Source of the DNA: Isoetes taiwanensis
Lineage: Eukaryota > Streptophyta > Lycopodiopsida > Isoetales > Isoetaceae
DNA length: 64,000 bases
Direction of reading: 5' to 3'
NCBI GenBank assembly: GCA_021234155.1
Contig: JAJEKV010000031.1
Span: forward strand, 3,920,835-3,984,834
This document shows positions 11,165 to 28,250 of the stretch, in pieces; position 1 is the stretch's first letter; every line of letters begins with the position of its first letter. The translations under genes and the position numbers were made by a program. The notes under the pieces were generated by a model. It had not been told where the DNA came from. It made no database searches and saw only the letters and a list, made by a program, of their open reading frames with translations.

Positions 11165-11225
11165 CGGGGACTCGAACCTTCACCAAAATAACTCAATGTC
11201 CTAATAAGACTACTTTAACCAATGT
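11165..11225 (-). repeat. tRNA-like SINE head (A and B box), unit 1
   Basis: On the minus strand a B box GGTTCGAGTCC (11178-11168) lies 43 bases after an A-box-like TGGTTAAAGTAG (11221-11210), the spacing found in tRNA genes. Copies sit at the same place in unit 2 (B box 24154-24144) and unit 3 (41134-41124). Cloverleaf pairing is poor, so a tRNA-derived SINE is more likely than a tRNA gene. Confidence 0.5.
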
Positions 11226-11386
11226 ACTCGAATGAACTAATGTGATTATTTTTATCTTGAATCTATGTTTTTTTTTTTTTCATTCAATTGTTTTAGGGAT
11301 ATCACGATCTATGGTTTTAGGAATTGTTATTTTTATATCCATATCAAATCCCCTAGAACCCCCACTGTTATTTTGCTATATATTTG

Positions 11387-11444
11387 CCTCTCTCTCTCTC
11401 CCTCCCTCCTCCTCCTCTCCCTCCCTCTCCCTCCTCTCCCTCCC

Positions 11445-11481
<37 letters not shown>

Positions 11482-11484
11482 TAT
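11387..11484. repeat. (CT)n tract with CCCTC interruptions, 5' side of LINE A1
   Basis: Impure CT/CCT repeats of about 95 bases directly precede LINE A1. The matching tracts in units 2 and 3 are pure and longer (24366-24547; 41341-41511). Confidence 0.9.
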
Positions 11485-11590
11485 CATTCTCTCTCTCTCC
11501 CTCTTTCTTCTTCTCTCGTAAGTTATTAGCTTACATATTGGGGATGAAAATGAAAACTCGGATCATGTACCAATTTTCATAACGATTTAT

Positions 11591-12754
11591 GTGCATTGGC
11601 ATCATGTGCGGCAGAAAGATGTAGCCAAGAGCAAACGGGTTTGTCTCAATTACAATAAAGCAACTGACTATAGTAAAATGTGCAATCAGAAAATGCTATT
11701 ATATACATGGCCTGCCACAATACATGATATGAGTGAAGCAGTGACTAAGATATTGCTCGAATCAGCGGATGAATGTTTTGTATCCCATCGTCAGCGGTTG
11801 GGACTACCATGTAATGGCTGGTTTGATACGGAATGTAAGCAACAACGGTTAAGATTCAAAGCTGCACAAGGGGTGGATAAGGAGCGGGAAAGAAAAGTAT
11901 ATGTCAAGATGATTAAAAACAAAAAGCGGGTTTACCTGCATCACAAACATGAGAAGATGGTAGTAGAATTGTTGGTTGATCCAAAGAAATTTTGGAACAG
12001 ACTTAAACCTGTAAAATATAAGGGTAATGGGCTGCAGGTGGACGCGCTTATGGCACATGTGCAAAAACTATATAATATACCGGGTGTGGAGACCAAGATG
12101 ACAGAAGAGATGTGCAATGTGGAGGAGATGCTTGTTTTCACTATAGAGGATATTCAGGAAGGGCTTAAAAGATTGGCTAATGGTAAAGCTGCTGATGCGT
12201 ATGGCCTGGTGGCCGAAATGCTTAAATGGGCTGGAGAGGAAACCGCAAATAAACTGATGGAAATGTTTAATATGGCCCTGAGGGATGGCTTTCCTGCTAC
12301 ATGGCAGGTTAATAGGGTGGTGCCATTACATAAATCAGGAGATGAATCGGTTCCAGGTAACTACCGTACCATTATGGTGGGTAGCCTGTATGCGAAACTG
12401 TTTGCCTCCATACTTGAGCGGAAGATAAGCATTTGGACAGAAGCGCATAATGTTAGAGCAATAGGGCAGGCAGGTTTCAGACCCAAGAAGTCGACAACTG
12501 ATCATTTGGTTACTCTTCGCGCAATGATGGACTCAGTAGTTGGAAAAAGAAAGCCTATGTATGCTGCGTTTGTAGATTTTAGCAAGGCGTTTGACATGGT
12601 AAACAGGAAAAATGTATGGCAAAGGTTGGTGGATTTGGATATCCCAAAGGGACTCAGACATGCGGTACACACCCTTTATGGGAAGGTACTTGTGCAGCTA
12701 TCATCTCCTTTTGTAGAGATATGTAAGGAGGTAGTAGAAAGTAACATGGGGTGA
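11591..12754 (+). pseudogene. LINE A1 reverse transcriptase, N-terminal two thirds
   Basis: This 387-residue frame contains a linker (GLPCNGWFDTECK), the RT thumb/finger region NGKAADAYGLVAEMLKWAGE, NYRTIMVGSLYAKLFASILE, the GQAGFRPKKSTTDHL block, and RT motif A in YAAFVDFSKAFDMVNRK, with the first catalytic Asp in FVDF. It stops at 12754, just where the sister copy at 31997-33595 continues with VKQGCPLSPTLFGLFID. The break here is caused by small differences at CAG/CTG positions between about 12750 and 12975, which also destroy the YADD motif region. The enzyme would copy the LINE RNA into DNA at a nicked target. Confidence 0.85.
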
Positions 12755-12969
12755 AGCAGGGGATGTCCTCCTCACACCCACATTGTTTGGCCTTTTATAG
12801 ACCAGCTTGAAAGTTGGATAAGAGCACATGGAGGGATGGTGCGCCTCTGCATGGGTTTATACTCATGCTTCTTTTATATCGGATGATGTTGTGTTCTTTG
12901 TCAATGGCATACAAGGGTTACAAAGGCATTTAGATGCGCTTGAAAGTTTCAGAATGATAAAGGCATGCG

Positions 12970-14096
12970 GTGAATTTGGATAAAACCAAAGTGGTGGTCT
13001 TTGGGGCGAACAAAACAGATCATGTCCATGTATCCTTTGAGGGTAAGCAAGTGGAAGTAGTGGAGAACTATAAATACTTAGGGTTGATTGTGGATAAGAG
13101 CCCTAATTGGAATCAAGCAGTTGAACACAGAGTGAATGCTGGCCTAGAAGCTTTATATGCTATGCAGAGAAAGTGTGTCAATGCCGACATATGGAATTTT
13201 GAGATGAAACGGATGCTCTATAAGGTACTGGTACAGACCGTGGTGCTTTATGGTTGTGAAGTGTGGGGGCCAGGCCTCGCCAATGATAGCTGGAGAAAGG
13301 TAGAAAAGATACAAAAAAAATTCTTTCATACTGAGTTAGGGACGAAGATGCAAACACCATATGACATGATGCTCGTGGAGTGCGGGATGGTGTCTCTGGA
13401 AGCCGAGGCGCTTTGCAGACTGTTACGCTATATGTGTAAAGTCCTGTATGATATGCCAAGCAATAGCTTACCGAGACTTGCTATGGAGGAAACCAGGGAG
13501 AAGGGTTGGATGCTGATATAGGCAGATGGCTTGCGAGATGGGGGATGAATATCCAAGATTTACATATGCATAAGGAAGATATTGAGGGTTGGGTTCGAAA
13601 AAGCTTCCTTGACAAGTCGTGGAGTGTGCCAGCTGTAAAGAAAGAGTTTTATAGGACTCAGATAAATCCTTCTCTGCAGACACCGCACTATCTTATGGAA
13701 CCGATATCAGTGAAGCATAGGCAAGCAATTGCTAGAATACGATTGTGTTCACATCGCCTGGGCGTGGAAATTGGAAGATGGGCGGACATAGCACATGATC
13801 TTAGGCATTGTAAGGTCTGCAATGAAGGAGTGGTGGAGGATGAGGCTCATGTCCTACTCTGGTGTCGCGCTTATTCTGAGGTAAGAGCCAAGCATGGGAT
13901 TAGTGCTATCTCCTTGGACGGTTTTTTCCGGTATCCAGGATCAGCTATAGGGGGGTGCATTGTTGATATTCTCAACCTGAGAGATGATTGGTTGAAACGA
14001 CAAAAGATAGATGAGGTGGAGATAGAGGAGCCCAGTGTGTTATTCTCGGAAGATGCACTGGATGACTTGTTTTACAATTTTGAATGTATTTTGTAA
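12970..14096 (+). pseudogene. LINE A1 RT thumb and C-terminal CCHC domain, two frames
   Basis: Frame 1 (12970-13521) carries MNLDKTKVVVFGANKT, ENYKYLGLIVDKSPNW and VVLYGCEVWGPGL, the usual segments after the YADD motif. Frame 2 (13506-14096) carries the C-terminal domain with a C-x2-C-x8-H-x4-C cluster (CKVCNEGVVEDEAHVLLWC) and ends DDLFYNFECIL before a TAA. A 1-2 base difference near 13505 (GGTTGGATGCTG versus GGTTGGTATGCTG in unit 2) separates the frames. No RNase H domain is seen. Confidence 0.85.
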
Positions 14097-14148
14097 TGTC
14101 TCATAGGCCTGTCGGTCTCGTAGACGAAATAAAATTTCATTTCATTTC

Positions 14149-18221
<4,073 letters not shown>

Positions 18222-18700
18222 GGAACTCGCAATTCTTGCAACCTCTGCCACAGCATGTCTCTGGGGACGGTATCATATGCAGTCTTAAAATCTACAAAGC
18301 AGCAATACAAGTCCTGTCTCGCATTCCGGCTTGCCTCCATCAACACTCTCAAAGTGAAGATATGGTCGGTCGTGGAGTGAGCTGGGTGAAAGCCTGCCTG
18401 GCCAATTGCCCGCACCCCTGCCTCCTCGGCCCACTTAGTGAGTTTCTTCTCCATCACCCCTGCTAGGAGCTTTGCAAACAACGAGCTTACCATAATCATC
18501 CGGTAATTCGCCGGCTCATCCGTATTACCAGCTTTATGAACAGGAACAACCTTACTAACCATCCACTCCTGGGGGAGCCCTCGCTCGAGCACGGTTAATG
18601 ATCGCCGCGGGGGCCCTACCACCGAGAGGGGCCACCCCATTTCAACGGCTTCGACTGCGGCCCTGTAAAATCCTTTGCCTTGCCATTCGCCCGGATGCAC
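18222..18700 (-). pseudogene. LINE B reverse transcriptase, N-terminal half
   Basis: The 179-residue frame (18700-18161) contains VPVHKAGNTDEPANYRMIMV, SSLFAKLLAGVMEKKLTKWA, RAIGQAGFHPAHSTTDHIF, and motif A in CCFVDFKTAYDTVPRDMLWQ. After RVPQ the frame crosses into unrelated flank DNA at 18221. This is the only place in the window where RT motif A of LINE B can be seen. Motifs B and C (YADD) are absent from all three copies. Confidence 0.85.
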
Positions 18701-19978
18701 GAGACCTGGCTGGACATCCTCCCGGCGTGAGCTGCGGCACCTCTCCTACCTGATCCGGGACCACGGCATTAGCTCACGGGGGTCATATAACTCCACGCAA
18801 GCGGTGCATCCATTGCTCCACACTTACATTACCAGCCACCGGGGCGTTCGGTATAACACCTTATGCCAAAAGCTTTTGGCTCTGCCATGAGCATGTCAAG
18901 CAAGCTCACAGGTTTCTTCCATGTATCTCCCCTTCTTGGCTTTTAGGAAGAGCTTATAGTCTTGCGGGGGCTGTGGCGCAATTGTGGATCTATGACCAGC
19001 GCGGTGGCTCTTTAGAGCCTTGCAATCAGCATCAAACCCGCGGGTTCTCGGGAAAATGCGGTGTCCCTCCTTGGAGGGCCCTTCCTTTACAAAGGAAGCA
19101 CCGGCGGTGCAAAGCGGCGCCCTCACCCGACCATGCACACTGTCTTGCGATTATTGTAGAAGCTATCAAACCCACAGCAAATCCCGCACCAACCTGATTC
19201 ATCATCGTCACACCCGATGGCGTGGGATGTATGGTAATCCTCCATGCCCCCTTGCGGTGTCTCCACTATTGAGTGCTCCCAATTCAAATAAGTGACATAA
19301 AGCGGGTAGTGATCCGACAAAGCCTCCTCATCCCACGTAGCTTGTGCCAATGGAAGTGTGTAACCATGTCAAGTCTTTTCTCACGGAGGGCGAGAAGGTA
19401 ATCCAACACACTAGCTCCCCATCCGGTATATCACTCCTGCAAGTAACACCCCCAGTGTGGCCATCGGCGCATACCATTACAAATTACCATGTCAAAAACA
19501 CGGCGGAGCTGGACCAGGTACGCACGCCAAATGGTCTAACCACCATATCACGGGAGTGCAGCGTATCTTTGAATAGCGGTATCTCAAACAAAGCGGATCA
19601 GCATTAGCGTCACCTTGGAAGGTCACCGATTTTGCAAGCTAGCGCCATAGGAGCATTGAAATCTCCTAGCAAAAACACATGTCCCCTGCTTGTCTATGGC
19701 GGTCTATGTCATCATCACAGTTCCTATACGGCATCACGGACATCATTATGTGCATCATGTACTGGTAGAACTTAGAGCTGCATGGGGAATGTAGCGGCTA
19801 GCAAGAAACAATGGGACATGACCGGGCTCTAATAACATGTAGCGGTTAAATGCATCGGACTTACGAAGTCGCGATCTTGCATGCTAAAGCGTCCCTAAAG
19901 TAACAAGCCACTCCAATCGTATCCGTAACCATGGCTCATTAGCAAGTGAGAAATGCCGATATCCTCGGTATGTCGGCA

Positions 19979-20578
19979 ATCAATGCGAGGGATAGGTTCT
20001 ATCGCACAAAATTAAAATTTCGACGATAAAGTTAAAAATAATATTTTTTAATAAAAATACGTATTTAACGTATAAATAACTGCCCTTCGCTTCACGCGAA
20101 ACCTTCGTGGAAAGCGTCTGCAAAATTTTTCGTCTGACTTAAAATAGAAAGAATCGCGGCGAAAGGATTGCGAGGCGACATTCGTCCTGAAAGTGTAGCT
20201 GCACAAAAGTTTTTCAGCGTCGCTATCCATTTCAAGCGCAAATACCGTTTTTAAAAATACGGCCAAAAATACGCAAAAACAATTCCGGCGGGATTTTCGC
20301 AGCGCCCTAACTAAATCAGCTGTGACGCTGAAAAAGACAGCGTCTGTGGAGCGTTGTTTTTACACGCCGGGGGGTGGTTTTCCCGCTGGCGATTCAAGGT
20401 TTTCGACGGTAAAAATTTTTTCGTGGATATAGTTGTTTTCGCAGATCGCGCGAAAATCTTCCGATTCTAATTGTTTTTGCCGTATTTTTTATGCTTTTAT
20501 CTGCAAATTTGTGCGTATCATACAATTCATCGTGGTTCGAGGTATAAAGCGTCAATTTGAACCTATCCTGATCAATGC
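19979..20578. mobile_element. hAT-type MITE with 8-bp target duplication, copy 1
   Basis: A 584-base insertion (19987-20570) lies in the LINE B endonuclease. Its ends are inverted repeats, GAGGGATAGGTTC and GAACCTATCCTG, and it is flanked by a perfect 8-bp duplication ATCAATGC (19979-19986 and 20571-20578). Units 1 and 3 show the uninterrupted site. Ends of the C-A-G-G-G type and 8-bp duplications are hallmarks of hAT transposons. No transposase is encoded. The interior has AAATACGGC / ACAATTCCGGCG words shared with copy 2 at 50762-51407. Confidence 0.9.
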
Positions 20579-22140
20579 CCTTCATACTCCCATGTCTCCT
20601 GCGGAAGGCGATGTCCATGTTTGTCGCGATCCCATTCAAGCCCGCCTTTTCCTTAAGCCGGGAAGCCCCCTACAATTCCGAGGAAACAATGCGAAGACAC
20701 TTTCCTATCTTTGAATGCGGTTTGTGGACCCATCCGAGTGCGAGGATCTTTGCTGCGGGTTGGAATAACTTCGGGCAGCTTTGCTCCACGGACCACGATG
20801 GATGTCTTTGCGGTTGTGGAAGGCCTCAATCCGCCCTCTCCACGGCACCACGGGCACGATGCCCCCGGACCAGCTCTGCCCCTGCGGCCTTGTTGTTAGT
20901 GGGAGTGCTGTCTCCAAGAATGTCGGCGAGGAGGCACATATACCTTCATCTTGCCATTAACCAAACTAGCAGCCCCTCCGGCTTGTGAATCTCTCTTACC
21001 TTGACCAACTCTTGGCTTCTTTCCGTTGTTGCGGTGGCATGAGATCCAGATCCAGGTATATGGACGTACCTTTCAAGCGACTAGTGCGGTGCAACAACAA
21101 AGATTTTGCAAACTGCAAACTTAACTAGCTGAGGTCTCATGTTCGGTCCTCAGACTACGATTGGACTCTTGATAACCAAATCAGAATTGGAGCTTTGCAA
21201 GTACCAGGGTGGTAAGCTTACCTGGCAAATCCTCGCCTTGCTCCTCCGGCAATCCCCGCACAATAAGGTTGAGGCGGCGTGCCTGGATGTCTTGCTCCTC
21301 ACGAAGTACCCGCCTGATTCCCTGAGCCACCTTGGCCTCTGGCATGGGGGTGCTTTGGTGCGGGCCCGTGGTGCACTCGGGACTTCGTTGCACCTCCATT
21401 CGGGTCCGCATCTCTTCTTTGTAAAGTGGGCCATATAGTTCTCTATATGTGAGCATCTTCCCGACATCTCCCGCACAATGCGCCTTTGCTTCATCAAGGA
21501 ATTGGAGCCTCCCAGCTATCCAGACCAGCCATGCTTGTGAGTTGTACAATCTGGCTGCGGCAACCCCTTCATGTCGGCTGGCAACTGCGCCGTGTCTTCC
21601 ATCCACCTCTTTGGTGGACCTTATCCAAGCGGTTGCCCCATCTCCGTGACTAGGCTGCGTTGTTGCTTGTATCTCCCCTCTTATCTAGTCATTAGCCTTT
21701 TGGGCTCCCCTGCAATCATAATCCCCGAGCGAACTTCCACAAAAGGAAATTCACTCCTTACGTTGGAGAAGCCGCTTGGCCTTGCGACCCCGTGATGGTC
21801 CTGATGCCTCAAGCTTGTCGGCAGCACGGAGAGAACCGGCTGTTCTGTACAACCACGATTGCCTCGACCTATGATACCTTTCGATGGGGATGAGGTATCC
21901 AAATTCGCGGGCTCTTTTCTTCAACGATGCATCTTTGTCGGGGGTTGCCATAGAGGGCGGGACTGTCAGCTGAATTCCGTCGACTAAAACAGAGGAAATG
22001 CCATACAAATCATACACCAACGGAAAGCTCGTTCGATAAGCTTTCCAACGAGCCAAGAACACTGAATCGACACCGGAATCAGGAGTTATGAGCAAAAGAG
22101 CGAGGCGGACAAATACATCATTTATGAAGGCTAATGTGTA

Positions 22141-22935
22141 GTGACGGGTGCCCGTGTTGCCAGGCATAAATATAATCCTTTGTAGACATATGTACAATGC
22201 CTAATTATATTTGACTCGGAATAAAGAGAGGAACGAAAGGAGCAATGTACAAAGATGCGTCACATTAAACTGGAAGGGTGCAACCCTTCCACAACTCTTT
22301 CTGCTCTAATAATCAACATATGCATGTGTTGGCTCACATTGTAGTAGCTTCAAATTGCAGACTAAGAATAGGAAAAGAGATATTTTTAGATTGGAGACTC
22401 CAAAAATGTAAGGAACAAAAACATACGTGCATAATTAGTGATGGATCCCTTGCTTTGTCGAGCTTTAAAGATGTTGTATAATCTTGTGAATGCCATGAAG
22501 ATGGAAGCATATTTGGCATTTTTGTTGATAAGAGGGGAGCTAGGAGAGGTTTACTTGTACTAACAATTATGCAGTATGCACAAAATGGTTAAGAGAGTGA
22601 GCGTCTTAGCATTTGTGTGAGGCCTATGAAAGTGTTGTTATTTATTTGGCAAACTAATGAGCTAAGAAGAATAGCTCTAGGGTACAATTACAAAAATGCA
22701 TGGGCAATTTTGGACGTGTTATGTCTTTGAATCCAACAAATCCATTTCTGCAATTTTGCATTAATTGTCTATTATGCCATGGTTATAAGTAGAATTAATG
22801 CTTGATCTTTTTGTTTTGTCATAAAGATGTATGTTGCAAAGAGCGGCCATCAAAATGAGCAAATGACAAACTTGAGCTTTTATAGATAAGGTGCCTATCT
22901 AAAAAAAATCATAGTTCTTTATTTTTAAGCTTTAT
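22141..22935. other. AT-rich spacer, unit 2 copy of 9140-9980
   Basis: It is almost identical to the corresponding DNA in units 1 and 3. No gene is seen. Confidence 0.5.
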
Positions 22936-22937
22936 AA

Positions 22938-23610
22938 CTACAAGCACCTTTGCACTTTGCACGTGGTTAAATCCTGTATCAACTCACTTTGATTCTCTAG
23001 AAATAAAAATTTATAGAGGATACCAACATATAAAAAGATGGGAAGATGCACTAAAATTGTGCATTGATCATTCTTCCAGTGTAGACTTTGTATCTCTTGC
23101 TGAATCTTAAAAGTATAATTCTCAGCAAAATCTATGACAGAAACTATGGTGTCCTTTGGAAATGTTGCCAAACACTCCCTGAATTGTTTGGCCTGCCATC
23201 TTCCTTCATAATTATGTGGTATAAACTCTTTTAAGACACTCTTGGCTTCCTGGATAATCTCTACAGCAGTTGTGCATTTTTGTAAACCCAAGTTTGGTAA
23301 CCGGTTTTAGTAGAAATCTTGTACCCTCCCTTGCCATCAGGCACAGGTTCTCCTATGGGTTCAAGTACCTGCAATGGTAATGACAGATCAATGTGATATA
23401 ACTTGGGATAAAATAAAGCTGAATTCTAACCTTGTCATAGGTCTTCCATTCAATGATAGAATTGTGCCAGGATCAAATTGCACTCGGTTCTTGGCCAAAG
23501 AAGACAGGAAGGCGGAATTCCAGTCCATAGTGGACAGATGAATGAATTGCAATAAATTTTGCAAGAACAATGACACAACACCGCCATTTCCCATTTCGAA
23601 TTCCAAAATT
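22938..23610 (-). pseudogene. DFAENY-motif transposase-like gene fragment, unit 2
   Basis: Same two-exon fragment as in units 1 and 3. Exon 2 (23368 to about 22938) includes AKQFRECLATFPKDTIVSVI, DFAENYTFK and QEIQSLHWKNDQCTILVHL. A 3-base change near 23280 puts the start of exon 2 in another frame. Exon 1 (about 23610-23432) is also shifted. Truncated at both ends. Confidence 0.45.
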
Positions 23611-24139
23611 CAGCTCCGGCGCCTAAACGATCCAAGAAAAGAATCTCCCTCCCGCTCGGGGAATTTTGCATGACCATATGACATGAAGGGCGAAAATTCG
23701 TGGCGGTCGAGGGCGAGCGTGGCGTCTCATTCTTGAAGTTCGGCGGTTTTCAGCATGGGTGTCGCCCACATGCTTTTTGCATATGTCAAGCAAAAACACA
23801 CCCTTTCGGCTACACATATGGAAATTTTGCGGACCCTCTCAATTTCCTTGGATGCCTAGAAGACTTTAGTTACGACATAATGTGTTGGGAATGATGTATG
23901 ATGTGTTGCTATATATTCTAAATGAGGTGCACTTTGGACTACCACAATTCGTCCGGATTCACGATCATATGACCCGAGATCGTATGTTGGGGCCTCACGG
24001 GCACCTCTCATTTTAAGCTTATAGTCATTTATGATTGGAGGCCTATGATTTTGAAATATAAAATATGATTTTGCCTAAGGTTTTTAGGGAATATCAAACC
24101 TCTATCTGGCTTTGCCTAAGATTTTAGAATATGAAATCA

Positions 24140-24200
24140 CGGGGGACTCGAACCTTCACCAAAATAACTCAATGTCCTAATAAGACTACTTTAACCAATG
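24140..24200 (-). repeat. tRNA-like SINE head, unit 2
   Basis: B box GGTTCGAGTCC at 24154-24144 and A-box-like TGGTTAAAGTAG at 24197-24186, same spacing as in unit 1. Confidence 0.45.
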
Positions 24201-24364
24201 TACTTTCGGTGAACTAATGTGATTATTTTTTATCTTGAATCTATGTTTTTTTTCCCCATTCAATTGTTTTAGGGATATACGATCTATGGTTTTAGGAATT
24301 GTTATTTTTTTTTATATCCATATCAAATCCCCCTAGAACCCCCTGTTATTTTGCTATATATTTG

Positions 24365-25393
<1,029 letters not shown>

Positions 25394-26477
25394 TCCTAGG
25401 ATGGGTCCTATGAAACAACTAGTTGGCCAGTGAAGTGGTGTTCTCATTGAGCTTTTGTAAAACATTGAGTACAAATGGATCCCTTACTAGGGGTAGATAA
25501 ATTTGGAAATATGAATTTTAAATGCTCCGAAACTAGACAATCATCGAGAGCATGATGATACTGAAGAATACAACATAAAAGATGGTTTTATCCGCCACTT
25601 GGTCGAAGCAAAGGTGAGAAGACCTGGTGACTGCTTCTCATCGGGAAGAAAACCCAAGCAAACCGTAGAAGCACGACCCCACATACTCTAGCAACCACAA
25701 GACCTGAAAAAATCCTGCAGAGTCAAGGCTGAAAGAAAAATAACCCGTCAATGAGTTAGATGCCATAGGCAAGAAGACTCGGAGGCTCCAGGGCCACGCC
25801 GAGAAAGAAACAACAAACCGACCAATCGAAACGTCCAGCATGAAAAATGACCCTCGCGGGAAAAACAACCGATTAGTGCTGCCTCGGAGGCTACGTTGCC
25901 ACGCCGAGAGAAAATGAAAAAAATAGTTAAGCAACAACAGAACCGTCATGGAATGATCATCGCATGAAAACCATCCGATTAGTCTTTGCCTTGGAGGCTA
26001 TATTGCCACTCCAAGAGGAAATGAACAAGAAATCACATCTCAAAGGCCATAACCATGTCGAGAAAGAACAAATGATAAGAAAGTCTCGGAGGCTACAGTG
26101 CCACACCGAGAAACATGAAAAAATAAGAACATCTGCACTTCCAAAAAAGATGGAAGATATCAGGGGCTACAAAGTGACTCGAGAAGTAAAGAAGATCATA
26201 CATACATAGACTAAAAGAAAAGGAGCAACCTTAACAAAGGAACGAAATACGAAAACGAGAAGTCGGGTGAAGAAATGAATAACAAGCTCAAAAAATGTCA
26301 GAGGGAGAGGGGGGGGCGGGAAACTTGTGGAGCAAAAAATGAGCAGAATAGAAGGAAGCTCAAGAGAACGCCGATGGCAGGAAATGAGGAAGGAGGCGGT
26401 ATAAATAGGAGAGCAAGGTAGGGCGTCCCCATCCAAGGAATGTCGATTCTATTGCTATTGCAATAGAATCGTGGCAT
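25394..26477. mobile_element. Helentron-like non-autonomous element 1
   Basis: A 1084-base element lies inside LINE A2. Its left 35 bases (TCCTAGGATGGGTCC...) and right 157 bases (26321-26477) are shared with the next element, while the interiors are unrelated. Near the left end is CATTCCTAGGATGGGTCC; near the right end (26425-26442) is its imperfect inverted copy GTCCCCATCCAAGGAATG. Seven bases before the right end stands a perfect 11-bp stem (26445-26470, GATTCTATTGC/GCAATAGAATC). Subterminal inverted repeats, a 3' hairpin and insertion between two Ts without duplication fit Helentron/Helitron2-type elements. It carries no gene but has a tandem array at 25778-26180. Confidence 0.6.
25770..26185. 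repeat. tandem array of about 105-bp units with a nested stem
   Basis: Four clear copies of a 26-base stem core occur at 25778-25803, 25883-25908, 25990-26015 and 26085-26110, with a decayed fifth near 26161. The outer stem is CTCGG/CCGAG in three copies and CTTGG/CCAAG in the third, so pairing is kept. An inner GGC/GCC pairing also persists. Flanking words such as CATGAAAA and CCGATTAGT recur between copies. Confidence 0.6.
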
Positions 26478-28005
26478 TCCTAGGATGGGTCCTATGAAAC
26501 AACTAGTTGGCCGATAGAAGAGGAATCAACCTCAAAAAGAATAGATCAAACCAAGACGACAAGGGATGACTGTCCAAAAACGAAACGCATGAAGAAAATG
26601 GGCAGAAGAGACGATTGGAAAAAATCAGGCAAAGGAGGCAAACAAAGAAACTGTGAAGCAGGGCTGATAGAATAACTGGGATACTCAACGCAGGAGGCAC
26701 AAAGCATGATATATGGATGCCAACAGAGAAAGAGAAGTAAGACGAACCAAGAGGAGACATAGTAAAGGTAGAAATATGTAGTCCAGAGGACTAGCGTAAT
26801 ACAATGGTGCAAGCCCAAAGATAAAAGAAGCAAAAAGGGGTAAGTATGCACAAACATAATAGACTGGGAACAAAAGGAGTCGATGGAATGAATGAAGTAA
26901 GGCAAACAAGTGGAAAAAAGAGGCCAATTAAAGTAACGGCAAAAAAGGCACTACACAAAGGAGATAATGGGGTCAAAGAGGATATTGGACAAGGGAAGAG
27001 ATCGAACAATGACATCTTCAGTCAAAGCCAGGACTGGGGGGAGAAAATGGACAACTGCGAAAAGAACAAGAAGGAGACGACATCGATGAAAAAGACAAAA
27101 TAGATCGAAAGAAATGGAAATCAACAAACTTGACAATAACAAGGCACACCTAAGACAACGACATTATGCGATGAGAACTTCCAAGACAGAAAGCGACGAC
27201 ATCATAAACACGATGCTAAAGGCAAAACAAGAGAAATAATGAGCGGACATGAAATGAGGCAAAGGTAAATGGTCCAAAGACGCAAATGAGACAGAAGGAG
27301 TGAGTAAACTATGATCAATGGAGTCCAAATAGAACAAAGCGAGCTAAAGAACAAACATAACTACGGGCAGTAGACGAGAAAAAATATGAAGGAAATACAG
27401 ACTCAAATACTTCAGAGAAAAAAAGAGTAAGAGAAAGAAATAACAAATGTGACTGAAACTGAGGAGAAAATGAGTCAAGAAAGGGCCCAGTGGAATAAAA
27501 TTGAACCAACGCGAGAACGTGGACTAAAATTGAATGCGAGACCATTAATACCAAACTAATAGGATAAGAGGTATGCATGTGGAACGGGATCCATGGAATA
27601 AACAGGTCATGGAGAACAAAGACCTATGGCGCAACATGGCGAAGTAGAGCAAATTGGAAAAAGGAACAAGCAACAAATGGGATAATATGGTCTAAGGTTT
27701 CTGCAACATCAAAAATCGACAAAGCCCATGGGGAAACAAAGGGAGACTGATGAAACAACGTGCACAAGGCATAACAAATGGGACGTAACCAAATAGTTAC
27801 AGCAAATGGAGCATGTAGGAAACAATGGAAAACCTGGTCCTCGTGGAAAACATATAACCAGAAAGAGGTACAATGACACAGTGGAACAATGAAAGAATCG
27901 CAACCAAAACATTAAAAGCGGAACAACCTAAGGTAATGTACTATATAACAACCCTAGAAAAAGTAAACCAGTAGAACCACATGTGAAAGTACAAGGGCAT
28001 GGAAT

Positions 28006-28250
28006 ATGAGTCGACATGTAAAATATATGCAATGCAAAGTGTTAGTCCAACATAAGGCCAAATACAAAAAAAAAAAAAAAAAAAAAAAAAACAACTCCAA
28101 ACCTCAAACCAACCATATAAAGCATCTACAACTACAAAGAGATGAGTCGACATGTAAGATATGCAGAGTGTTAGCCCAAGGTAACGCTAAGTACAAAACA
28201 AAACAACTCCGGGTCCCAACAAACAACTATAAAAGCATCCACAACTCCAA
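28006..28250. repeat. tandem duplication of about 134 bp with a poly(A) run
   Basis: GAGTCGACATGTAA...CAACTCC occurs at about 28008 and again at about 28144. The first copy has an A run of about 24 bases (28067-28091). Confidence 0.75.

Larger units (their letters stand above)
11485..14154 (+). mobile_element. LINE family A, unit 1 copy (5'-truncated)
   Basis: A plus-strand non-LTR retrotransposon starting inside the endonuclease: the last catalytic block S-D-H-x-P is seen in GDENENSDHVPIFI (about 11538-11580). The whole reverse transcriptase, a C-terminal domain and a short 3' tail follow. The element is flanked on both sides by (CT)n. The 3' end reads ...GACGAAATAAAATTTCATTTCATTTCATTT and runs straight into CT repeats. 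No poly(A) is present. Sister copies lie in units 2 and 3. Confidence 0.9.
18222..22140 (-). mobile_element. LINE family B, unit 2 copy
   Basis: Same element as at 6095-9090 but reaching further into the RT. Order on the minus strand: 5' untranslated region (above 21951), ORF1 (ATG at 21949-21951; N-terminal KKRAREF; down to about 20900), ORF2 endonuclease (about 20700-19140, interrupted by a hAT MITE at 19987-20570), RT (about 18900-18222). The end at 18222 is an abrupt join to the flank of unit 1, with the shared bases ACACCT at the joint. Differences from unit 3 are concentrated at CAG/CTG. Confidence 0.85.

Noticed and set aside
11165-11225. A functional tRNA gene
   Set aside because: The A and B boxes fit, but the acceptor, D and anticodon stems do not pair well.
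25778-26110. The nested stem-loop array as a CRISPR array
   Set aside because: The spacers are themselves related repeats, the units are diverged, and the context is eukaryotic.
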